A stretch of DNA of 64,000 nucleotides from Omphiscola glabra (Eukaryota; Mollusca; Gastropoda; Lymnaeidae), in contig OZ024797.1 in the NCBI GenBank assembly GCA_964017045.1, positions 14,341,562 to 14,405,561 of the forward strand, in the 5' to 3' direction. This document shows positions 49,731 to 60,200 of this stretch, piece by piece. Position 1 is the first letter of the stretch. Every line of letters begins with the position of its first letter. A model generated the notes under the pieces. The model saw nothing but the letters and a program-made list of their open reading frames with translations. It searched no databases and had not been told where the DNA came from. The position numbers and the translations under genes were made by a program.

Positions 49731-50150
49731 GAACGAACGCTTTAAGTTATTTAAATTAGAGAGTTTCAACACTATCGCAACGAACATTGTCTGTCCCTGC
49801 AATAACTATATGCTGCAAATTGAATATCACCGTGCGGGCGTAAAATAAATATTGTTTGGTATGTATCCTTAGATTGAGAACGCATACATTCCCATTTCTT
49901 ATATGGTAGTAAGAGATTTATATCTATATAAATATATATATAGATATATTAATTTCGGGATTTTCCCCGTTGAGTTATTAAGTTATCCCTAGCTGAACTG
50001 TAACCGTTAATTAATGATGTAATCCCTTCTCACCCTTACCGTTCCCCTTCTCAGTAACATTAATTTGCATATTTAAAAATGGTAAATGAGAGCATTTGCA
50101 TAGCAAATACAATTATATATATATATATATATATATTATATGTTGTATCT
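49731..50150. other. AT-rich spacer
   Basis: Contains a TA microsatellite near 50112-50136 and a TATATAGATATA segment near 49930. No gene seen. Confidence 0.35.
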
Positions 50151-50151
50151 A

Positions 50152-50462
50152 CACATTAGTGTATATGTTGTACAAGTAAATTATTGTTATTTGTTGAATC
50201 TACACATAATTTTTTACGTTCATCTACACATTATTTTATATACTGTATCTACACATTATTTTATATACTGTATCTACACATTATTTTATATACTGTATCT
50301 ACACATTATTTTATATACTGTATCTACACATTATTTTATATACTGTATCTACACATTATTTTATATACTGTATCTACACATTATTTTATATACTGTATCT
50401 ACACATTATTTTATATACTGTATCTACACATTATTTTATATACTGTATCTACGCATTATTTG
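50152..50462. repeat. 25-bp minisatellite, about 11 units
   Basis: Unit contains ACATTATTTTATATACTGTA. The central copies are identical, the left edge diverged. Confidence 0.95.
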
Positions 50463-50532
50463 ATAAAATTTGCAGAGAACAGTGTCAGCGTCTCTCCGAG
50501 TGTTTTATGTTAGAGATTATCTGAACATGTCG

Positions 50533-50799
50533 TCACTTGATATTGTTCTCATCGGCTCCCCATATTGGATCAAATGTGCACCAAACTTCTTTCTTACTAG
50601 AAAATATACCCGGCATTGTGACCGGGTGTACAAACCAATGAATTTGTAGCTGATCCATATACTGGCTTATTGGGATGGTACCAACCATTTGTCTTATGAC
50701 CTGGTTCCGAACGTGGGTCCTTCTTGTTTTGCCAGCACGCCTTAAACATCTCATCTCGCAGGTGATTATTTCTCTCTCCAGCCTTAACACGTATGACAC
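50533..50799 (-). pseudogene. LINE ORF2 C-terminal fragment
   Basis: The minus-strand frame reads LEREIITCEMRCLRRAGK, then RTHVRNQVIRQMVG and LQIHWFVHPVTMP, matching the post-RT segment of non-LTR retrotransposon proteins (EMRCLRR...RD-x-RN-x-x-IR...W-F-G-H). About 88 codons remain open, but no RT domain is present, so this is a truncated relic. The glycine of W-F-G-H reads V. Confidence 0.78.
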
Positions 50800-50954
50800 T
50801 CTAACACTACCGTTTGCAGAGAACTACCGTGCGAATACCGGATGTCAGTGGTACAATTAAAACACGAGAGAACGGTAATGTAATGTACAACATGTAAGTA
50901 ATTCAATTTAAAAAGTGTAATCTCATATGGACTGAAATAGTTCTGTATGTAACA
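50800..50954. other. Spacer
   Basis: Unique sequence, nothing recognised. Confidence 0.3.
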
Positions 50955-51010
50955 AATGACGTCATTGTTCCGTGTGTACAAATGACGTCATTGTTCCGTG
51001 TGTAACAAAT
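50955..51010. promoter_or_regulatory. Tandem TGACGTCA (CRE-like) sites
   Basis: ACAAATGACGTCATTGTTCC occurs twice about 27 bp apart, followed by a third, altered copy (AAATGATGCC). TGACGTCA is the consensus cAMP-response element. Whether it acts as one here is unknown: no gene start is recognised nearby. Confidence 0.35.
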
Positions 51011-53526
51011 GATGCCTTTGAGGCATTGATATCTTTCAAAAAATTTTGTTCGGGGCTAAATATAAAACTTTTGATTCCCCCTTCCCAAGTTATTTTAGTA
51101 AAGTGGTAGTAAAAATTAAAAACGGACACCCCCCCCCCCCCCCGTTTGCAGGTCGGTAAACCCATACGTACGCCAAAACACTCTTTATGCCTACCACTTA
51201 ACTATGTGATACTTACCTATGTGATACTTGTAATAATGTGCACCCCCACATATAAAACACGATGAACTGTGATGTTAAAATGGTACCACGCTTATTTCCA
51301 TTTATTTTTTTAAAAAAAACATTGTTGCGTTCAACTGCGACTCTTTGCTCTGCTTTGGGTTCAAAAAAAACCGTCTAAAACCTAAAGCGTTCAGCGCTAC
51401 GCGTAACATTTAGGGATATGTTAAATAAAATTTGGCAATTTTTCACCCAGATGCAACAATTTACGTAGAACCTTGCACTGAAGCCTAAACCTTCTTGTAG
51501 AACTTTGATTGTTATAAGGAAAATACAATTTACAAACTCCCACAACATTCTTTTTGGAACTTTTTATGGAAACTTCAAAAATATCTTTAAAAATCTGAAT
51601 TCATAACAGATTTGTGGAAATTTATAGACACCTCTAGAAACATAAAAAATGTGAAAAGGACATTTATACAATCGAAACACCCTTATTAAAAAAAATATCA
51701 CGTTCTAGAATAAAACGCTTCAAGTAAATGTACAAAATCTATGTGCACCGATACCGAGGAAATTACCAGGACAGTACAGAAATCTATCAAACGAAGCTAA
51801 TATCCATATATTATTAGATACCGTTGACATTTGCATAGTATTTATAACTACGTGTGACTATAAAGAGCTTCTTTGAAAATTTTATAGCTGTTTTTTTTTA
51901 ACCTTCAAATAACTGTAAACAAAAAAAAATAATTTATGTAGTTGGTATTTCGACACTTAAAGTAAAATAATCTAAAACAAAATTTCGTAACTCAAACAAG
52001 TTTCCAGTAAAATTAAAATAAGGACACCCGTACAGACTCGTTCTATATTGTGACGTTTTTATTATCGCTGAAATATCACATTAGGAAATTGCATCAGCAG
52101 GCCGTCCAGCTATTGCTCCTTATGCCCTCCCCAACCCCCCCCCCCCCCCCCCACCTTAAGCCCGAATATCGGACCGCGAAGCGGCATGTTGGAGATGTCC
52201 CTTTGCCAGGACGGGCCCCCACACTAGTCTGCCAATCCGGGTATCTGCTGGAGGCCGCCCCAACCCAAGGACACCTGGTTGGTCCGACACTGTGCATACA
52301 CACAGTTCACACGATCAACTTTCCTAGGAGTTGGGATGGTAAATTTACGTCCTAATATCTTCCCCTACCCATCCCGGGGAAGCGTCGGACGCCCTTTAAG
52401 AGGGGTTCTACAGTGGATTTCCACCCCGCAACTAGTTTGCGAAGTAGCTGGGACGAAACCGTTGCATGGGAGCGACTTTATCTGTGCTGCGTAACTAGAA
52501 CCATCTAAGATTGGATACTCTAAATAATTCATTAGATAACTAGCCAAGCAAAAAATGTAAAAAAAATTCCATCCAAATATCCTTTGAAAAACGCCAGAGA
52601 AATAGTGATTTATAAGAAAAATATAATTAATATCACTGTCCCGAAAGTTGTGTATATTATGAGTTCAAAATCAATCAGTTTTTTTTGGTTTTTTTTTGGT
52701 TTTTTTTTTGCAAATAAATGTTCTAGTGCTTTTTGTATTTAGTTTCTTCTAGATCTATACATTAAGTGTAATTTTATTTTATGGCTCCTGTAAGAAAAAG
52801 GATCTTTATCTTCCATATTTTAGGTTGGATAACGAACAAACTTTATTTTAACAAACGGTCCCATTCAAATAGGTTAACGAAGTTCAATCCACTATCCCAA
52901 AAAAATCTGGATATCATTATTTTGAAATCCACTGATAGTTTAAAAGGAATAAAGAAATATATTTGTACCAAGTTTCGTCTAGATTTAAGTATAGGCCTAT
53001 ATTTCTTTCCTTGCAACACAAGCCTTTGGCTGGGGCCTTTAGCTTTGTTATTATAAAGAGAATACATTGTAGAACCTCCTACACATGTTTGTAACTTTAA
53101 ATCACATTTCAAAACATTCGAAGAAAACCACAGAGACTTATAGGAACACTAGGAACATAAAAAAGGACACCTTTAACACTACCGAATCAATATCTGATTT
53201 TAGTCAATGCATATCTTATAGACTAACTTATTGTGTTTGGAATTTAAGGAACTTGTAATGAATGTAAATCATGTATATACAATTTAATTTGAAAGAGAAA
53301 TCAATCAGGAACTGAAATAGTTCCTTGTATAACAAATGATGCCTTTGAGACATTGCTATACTCATAAAATGCACCTAGTCATCCAGGGACGTAGTTTTAC
53401 TAAATGCTGATTTGGTTCTAGTCACTTCTGCTACGCCATACATCTGCTACGTCATAAATCTGCTACGTCATACATCTGCTACGTAATAAATTCGGTAATA
53501 AATGTTTAATAAAACAACACCCATGA
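51011..53526. other. Long unique stretch without recognised gene
   Basis: C runs at 51129-51143 and 52136-52152. The 52170-52500 part is less AT-rich, with a 101-codon plus frame (APTQGHLVGPTLCIHTVH) that may be an old repeat. GGCTGGGGCC near 53030 resembles Helitron-associated debris. TGCTACGTCATAAATC words repeat at 53430-53490. Confidence 0.35.
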
Positions 53527-53945
53527 CGGTAAACACCTAGTTACCTCAAAGCGCTCCTAAAGCGCACCCAAGGGGGTAACAGAAAGCGATACAAAGACAC
53601 ACTGAAACCCACACTAAAGGCCTTCAGCGTCAACCCTATTGAAGGGGTGCAGAGAGCCCAGGACAGAACCAAGTGGAGATCAGCTCTCAAGAAGGGGGAG
53701 CTAAATCTCATTAAGCCAGAAGGATAGGGACAGCTGAGACACGCAGTCTAGCCCGAAAAAGCATCCTTGGACCACCGACCACAGCAACTATCCCCTGCCT
53801 GCTGTGCCAGAGACTATTCCGAGCAAGGATCGGACTAGCAAGCCACCTACGAACTCATCGTGACCCCCCCTCCCCCCACCTCCCAAACCGGATGACTAGA
53901 TGGTCCTTGTCTATCTTGACGGACGAACAACAAAACACCTCAAAG
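53527..53945 (+). pseudogene. LINE ORF2 C-terminal fragment with zinc finger
   Basis: Plus-strand remains read KRYKDTLKPTLKAF, then AQDRTKWRSALKKG, and after shifts PCLLCQRLFRARIGLASHLR followed by THRD (about 53800-53865). This is the RYKDTLK...DR-x-KWR...C-x2-C...H-x3-H tail known from mollusc and other invertebrate LINE proteins. Frame breaks and stops show it is dead. The same finger type occurs at 11.85 kb. Confidence 0.82.
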
Positions 53946-54286
53946 CACCATTAATGCACGCCCCTCAATTGTGGGATAATTCTATTGTACTATACTTTTG
54001 AAAGCACGTAGAATAAAACTTTCTTTAAAATGCGTGCATCAAAATAATGCGCACCGAAAAATTCCGTAAATTGATGTTTCAAAGTGCGCCGTTCTGAAAA
54101 AAAGGCTTATTAAAATGCGTACACCGAAAAGAACTTATTTTGAACGCCAATTGAAACCATAGAAATTTTATAAAAAAACATTTTTAAAAATAAAAAACTA
54201 TTAACACTGTACATCTGAGACAAAAGTGCACCGAAAACTTCATTGTGAAGTCATTCCGAGCCATCTGAAAATAATATTTTTTTTTT

Positions 54287-54831
54287 ACTTGTTTACGTGT
54301 TAGAATGGACTACGATTAGTCACTTCCTTGTTTTGTCACGTGATACGTACCAGCCATTAGTAGGCTTTCTGCTACACATAACAACACATAACAACAGATA
54401 AACAGCTGATCAGCCATTGCCATTATCATTAATTCTAAAGCAAAATGTTTGTCTCCATCAGCGCTTCCCCAGTGTGAATTAAAATTTTACTTTTCAAAAT
54501 ATTCTTGAATACACGTGTTTTTTTAAAATGACATTCATAAATGTGACAATAATTATAATTCAGTTATGATTAAAGGAAGAAAGTTGTTTGAAGAAAAATT
54601 TGTGAGCGACTAGTGTGTTGCAGACAGCCTACCGGAAGTATTACTTGTTTTTACACGTATCACGTGACAAAACAATCGACTAATCGTAGTCCATTGATTT
54701 ATGAACATTGAAATCTCAGAGCATATATTCAATATATCGGGCCCCCCGCGCCCCCCCCCCCCCCCGATATATTGAATATATGCTCTGAGATTTCAATGTT
54801 CATAAATCAATTCTAACACGTAAACAACTTG
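54287..54831. mobile_element. MITE with about 60-bp terminal inverted repeats, interrupted
   Basis: The left end GTTTACGTGTTAGAATGGAC continues TACGATTAGTC...TTGTTTTGTCACGTGATACG (54287-54350). Its reverse complement occupies 54652-54693 and 54811-54831, so the right repeat is split by a 117-bp palindrome inserted between 54693 and 54811. Removing that insert restores the match exactly. The interior (54350-54650) is non-coding. Target duplications were not resolved. Confidence 0.75.
54694..54810. repeat. Perfect 47-bp-arm palindrome (hairpin) with C-rich loop
   Basis: Arms 54694-54740 and 54764-54810 are exact reverse complements (ends TTGATTTATGAAC and GTTCATAAATCAA). The 23-base spacer is G/C only, mostly C. 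It lies inside the right terminal repeat of a MITE. Confidence 0.93.
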
Positions 54832-54849
54832 AAGAAAACTTTTAAGTTT

Positions 54850-55035
54850 AAAAAGTTTAAAAAGTTATGGAATGGTTGGGCGAATACACATTTGTTTTGT
54901 TTTATTTAATTAATGTATGTTAATGTTTAAGTTCATGATTATATTTGTTAAATTGTATGTAAAGCGTGGTTAGCCCAGCCCTAGGTTGGGGTACAACGCT
55001 ATAAAAAAAACTTCTTATAATAATAATATATTTTT
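54850..55035 (+). mobile_element. LINE 3' tail, 5'-truncated copy
   Basis: AATGGTTGGGCGAATACACA and the following 150 bases closely parallel 4235-4390 of the LINE at 2.9-4.4 kb, including the hairpin at 54963-55000 and a CTTCTTATAATAATAATA end. It is a short, dead-on-arrival insertion of the same family. Confidence 0.88.
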
Positions 55036-55307
55036 AAAATAGTTATTTTATCATTATGTTAATGAAAGTTTAGGAGCAAATCATTTAACACATTTGGTCA
55101 GAAATTTAAATGAAATAATAAAATAATTCTAGACGAGACAACACCCCCCCCCACCCCATCCCCCCCATCCCCACACACACATTCCATTTGGCAGCTAGCA
55201 CCTCTTGCAGACCAGCTTTTCCGGTGTTGTAAACGGCAGGCAGGCAGATGATATTGTGAAGTCACCCCCCCCCCCCCCAAAGCCCGTTCCCCCGCATTGA
55301 CGTAAAG
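55036..55307. other. Spacer with C runs
   Basis: C-rich tracts at 55143-55171 and 55264-55278. No gene seen. Confidence 0.35.
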
Positions 55308-55428
55308 TTCTAACGTTATGATGTTATTGGGACATCCTGACACCCGCCTCTAACGTTATGATGTTATTGGGACATCCTGACACCCGCCTCTAACGTTATG
55401 ATGTTATTGGGACATCCTGACACCCGCC
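55308..55428. repeat. 40-bp tandem repeat, 3 copies
   Basis: Units contain AACGTTATGATGTTATTGGG and ACATCCTGACACCCG. Essentially identical copies. Confidence 0.94.
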
Positions 55429-55654
55429 CGCCCCCAAAGCTTGACCAAGTGTTAGCGGTGTTCAGATCTATGTCTGTTCATTAGGTGACGTCCCGATGTC
55501 GGGGCCCGCTTTAACTTTTGAAGTTGAGCAATAACACTGTGAGCACTATGTTGATCATATTATACATTTTCAAAATCGTCTGATTTGTTTGTCCCCATCA
55601 CTTATCTGCAGCAGATACCTCACTCCCCCCACCCCTCACATGAAGCCTCTTATG

Positions 55655-55828
55655 CAGTGGCGTAGGAAGAGGGTGCGGGGGTGGTGGTCCGCTCCAGTCC
55701 GACACTTTTTTTTTTTCGTTATGTACAGTGTCGGAATTTACTTCCATCTGCAGAAGTTTTTTTCTTGAAAGAGGGTCCCAAACAGTTTGGCCCACCCGTG
55801 GCGGCATCCAACCCTTGCAACGCCACTG
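55655..55828. mobile_element. hAT-like MITE (CAGTGGCGT ends)
   Basis: Ends CAGTGGCGTAGGAAGAGGGT and AACCCTTGCAACGCCACTG are inverted repeats. Flanks CTCTTATG and CACATATG agree at 6 of 8 positions, a decayed 8-bp target duplication. Non-coding, 174 bp. Confidence 0.7.
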
Positions 55829-55836
55829 CACATATG

Positions 55837-56926
55837 TTGTTTACGTTTCAAAGAAATGACGAGGGCATTCTTAACATTTGTTCTTAGGAATTCTCTTCTC
55901 CCTCTGAAGGGATTTTCTTATCAATTTTTTCAATTAATTGGAAAAATCCGTGAATGTTAAATTGCCTCCATTTCCGAAAGGTTATAAAATTCCCCCATTT
56001 ACCCCTTAACTCGGAACTCCATGTCCAACCCTTTTTTTAAAGTAAATTTTCTAATCGGCCCACAGCTCGTTTAGAATATATAGATTTGGTTCCATTGAAG
56101 AAGCTCATCGACACTTTTGACATGATGAATCTAGATCAAGGGAAGCAACATCGTAAATTAGATCTCTTCTTTATAGTGCCCAACGGTGATGTGCCTTGAA
56201 ATAAATAGTAGAAATAAAACGAAAAGCAACAAATATAAACGAAAAACAAGAACATTTTGTTAAAACATCTTTTAAATCAATGAAGTCAAATCTTTACTGC
56301 AAGTTGATCCAGCTTTTTTTTTTATAATTTTCATGGGAGTGTAAACTGTAGTCATTCAACACAGGTTGATCAACTATTTTATTTCAAGACAACATGCTTT
56401 GTACCCCTGGGTTCACAGTCGATTTCTGTCAATTGCATATCAAATTTATTAATTTGTGGCAAGAGATTAAAAATGTTATCTTATTATATACCTAATAAAA
56501 AATAATGACATTAAATACCAAATGATGGGAAAAACATTTAGATAAATAAGTTTTCTTAATGAAAAAAAGAAATTATACAAGAACTTGTTAAAATAAAATA
56601 AAATTATTCTTCACTTGCAGCTATCTTTCACCCCCCACACCCAACCCCAATTATTCAATTCTCCTTAACAACAATTTCATTGCATCTTGTATTCCTGAAA
56701 GTAGTTCTCACGTAAAAATTAATTATATAAAAAATATAGATACATATTAATACAAAAAGTTTTATAAAAAAATTTAAAATTTTATTTTATGCTTGTAACT
56801 GCATTTGCGCTTATTTCACCAGAACTTTCAAACAATTCTAACACACCCACAAATTATGCTCAGCAATAAACACACACGACCAGAAGACTCTCCCGCCACA
56901 TGTAACCAACGTAACTAAAAACAACA
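55837..56926. other. 3' flank of the Rho gene
   Basis: AT-rich with no recognised gene. It lies downstream of the minus-strand GTPase gene. Confidence 0.4.
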
Positions 56927-56941
56927 TTTATTAAATTTATT
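56927..56941 (-). promoter_or_regulatory. Two AATAAA polyadenylation signals
   Basis: On the minus strand AATAAA occurs at 56941-56936 and 56932-56927, starting 9 bases after the stop codon. If used, the 3' UTR would be very short. A more distal signal is also possible. Confidence 0.5.
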
Positions 56942-56949
56942 AAAACATA

Positions 56950-57230
56950 CTATGAAACTACACAGCTGGATCGTTTGAGATCCCCTGGCAATGAATGCTG
57001 AACGGCAGCCTGGGCTGCCTTCTCCAACACTCGTTTGATGCCGGCCCAGTTGTTCTTGGCCGAGCATTCGATGTAATTCGTTGACCCCATGTCTGCCGCC
57101 TCTTTTAGGCCGTCGCCATACGTCACAAACTTGCTGATGTCACTTCCGTCGGCCTGCGCTATCGTCCGCAGGTCTGTTTTCAGACCCACGACAAGGAATG
57201 GCGTCTCGGCTGTACTGTATTTTCTCATCT
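56950..57230 (-). CDS. Rho-like gene exon 4 (G4, G5, CaaX)
   Basis: Acceptor TTTTGTCAG, then EMRKYSTAETPFLVVGLK (split first codon), KFVTYGDGLKEAADMG, NYIECSAKNNW, and the tail DLKRSSCVVS with stop TAG at 56950. A serine in the last position of the box favours farnesylation in known CaaX proteins. Confidence 0.92.
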
Positions 57231-60200
57231 CTGACAAAAAGAAATATAAAAATTCTGCTACGGATATCAATATCACGACATTTTATACAGCAAATATATG
57301 ACGCGAGTAATCATGTCTAAATTGTGGCTCGAAACGATATTATAAAGTGTGAACAAAGAATGTACACATTTTGTACATATATCATCTAAGTAAAATCTCT
57401 TATATATATTACGCTTCTGGTGTGACTCGTGCACTGCTTCCTAATGGACTGCTTCCTAATCAGTGAATTCGTATTGGGAGTATATTACAAATAATTCTAA
57501 ACTGGATATAGCCCGCCAAACATTGGTGACAGCAATGTGTGAATATTAGATCCATACTAAAGTTACTTGACAAAACATGAACTCATGTAACGCACATTTA
57601 AGAATCCCAATTTCTGCTATACCCCTTCCACAATGCTAAGTTATGAAATCATCTCTATTTAAGTATGGTGTAAAAATATTCGTTTTAAAAGTGGTTGGGA
57701 CACCAGAATATTTATTATAGTTCATGGGCGTGAAATAAAAAAAGTGCAGTGACGTATCATGGGGGAAGGGGTGTAGCAAAAATGGCGTTCTTAAATGTGC
57801 GTTACTTGAGTTCATGTTTTGTCAACTAACTTGAGTAGATGGGAAGTACACGCATTGCTGTGGCCAATGTCTGGCAGGCTATATCTAGTAGATGGGAAGT
57901 ACACGCATTGCTGTCGCCAATGTTTGCCGGGCTATATCTAGTAGATGGGAAGTACACGCATTGCTGTCGCCAATGTTTGGCGGGCTATATTTAGTAGATG
58001 GGAAGTACATGCATTGCTGTCGCCAATGTTTGGCGGGCTATATCTTGTAGATGGGAAGTACACGCATTGCTGTCGCCAATGTTTGGCGGGCTATATCTAG
58101 TAGATGGGAAGTACACGCATTGCTGTCGCAAATGTTTCGCGGGTAATATCTAGTAGTAATTATTCAACTCGAAGAAATTGTTACAACTATTTTTTAATAC
58201 CGTTTTTAAAAAGGAAAATGAAGGTTCCCGCTCTGCAGTTTTAAAATTATTCACGTCAACAAGAACATCTAAAGTTGTATGTTTTCATTGGTGTGTCCAA
58301 TTAAACAACACCTGAAGTTGCACGGGTTCGTTAGTGTGTCCAAATAAACAAAACAAAGCTATATAACTTTCTCTGTATGCAACTCTATCAAGTGCCGGGA
58401 TTTCACCAAACATGCCACGCCCCTTGCACAACAGAGCATTTCAATGGCGGGATGAGTCAGTGTCTCTGGTCACACTAAGCTTCATCCATAAAGCCATACT
58501 TAGAGCACTTGAGTTTTTTTAGTTTAGCGTTTCAGTTTTATGTACACACAAAATGTGGCTGATGAAAATGATCCTGTGTGGGTTATCATAGCGCGCGTCA
58601 TCATAAAGTGGGGCCACCATAGCTTGGGTGACGATGCTGTGGGTCATCATAAAGTGGGTCATAATAGGTTGGGCTATCATAAAGGTGGGTCATCATACCA
58701 TGGGATATAAGAGCATGTGTATCATAAAGTTTGTCATGAAAGCGTGGGTCATCATGAAGTGGGTCATCATAGCATGCGATATCAAAGCATGGGTTATCAT
58801 AATGTTTGTCATGAAAGCATGGGTCATCATGAAGTGGGTCATCATGAAGTGGGTCAACATAGCATGGGATATCAAAGCATCGGTACCATAAAGTTGGTCA
58901 TGATAGTGTGGGTCACTATAGCGTGGGTTATCTTTCATTGGTAATTATGAAGTAAGTCAACCTATTGGTGGTCATAATTACATTGGCCATAATAACATTG
59001 GCCATCATTACATTGGCCATCATTACATTGGCCATCATAACTTTGGTTGTCAAAACGTGTCAACATGTCCAATTTACCGGGCAGCCAGGTGTGACGTAAC
59101 CGTTCCAAGGTGGCAGGCTTACTGACGTCAAAACACAAGAGATAAACGTCAGCAGACTTGCAGACTTTCTCTCTCAGTTTCTCGTACTCGTCCTGGAAGA
59201 TACGAAACCGAGAACAGACTTGTCAGGTGAATACAACAAAAACACATTTCAACGGTAACAGCCAAAGACACAACAACCCTTCAAGGCACAATTCTACGGC
59301 ATCACATGGAAATAATTACTTAATATTTTCCCTTCCCAATGCTTTACTCATTGGCGTCCCATTAATCTAACACAGCATCACGTCATATAAAAACACTCTC
59401 ACTCTCATGGGTTGTTCACATACAGACTATTATGAGAAGATAGACCAATGTCAAGACCTGCTCGATTAATTCTCAGTCTGAGCCATGTCTATGTTACGAT
59501 CCAAATCCCCAAATAAGTGACCGGCCAAAATGCGGAATGGCCGAGGAAATGTGGCCAAGGTCCGATCTACTTGAAATGATAAGTGCGTATGCTAATTTAT
59601 TCAGGCGCTATCTAGCACCAAGTACCATTTAACATCCAACACTATCTAGCATCCATTATCATCTATCACCCAGCACTATCTAGCACCCAGGACCAACTAA
59701 CACACAGCACTATCTAGCACCTAGTACCATCTCGCATCCAGCTCTATCGAGCAATCATTACAATCTAACAACCAAAATTATTTAGCACCATCTAACACAC
59801 AGCACTATCTAGCACCCACTACCTTTCTAACACACAGCACTATCTAGCACCCACTACCTTTCTAACACACAGCACTATCTAGCACCCCTACCATCTAACA
59901 CACAGCACTATCTAGCACCCCTACCATCTAACACACTGCACTATCTAGCACCCACTACCTTTCTAACACACAGCACTATCTAGCACCCACTACCTATCTA
60001 ACACACAGCACTATCTAGCACCCACTACCTTTCTAACACACTGCACTATCTAGCACCCACTACCTATCTAACACACATCACTATCTAGCACACACTACCT
60101 ATCTAACACACATCACTATCTAGCACCCACTACCTATCTAACACACAGCACTATCTAGCACCCACTACCTTTCTAACACACTGCACTATCTAGCACCCAC

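Noticed and set aside
52050..52500. Overlapping plus and minus ORFs of 60-101 codons
   Set aside because: No recognisable domain and a poly-C tract inside. It may be an old repeat but could not be assigned.
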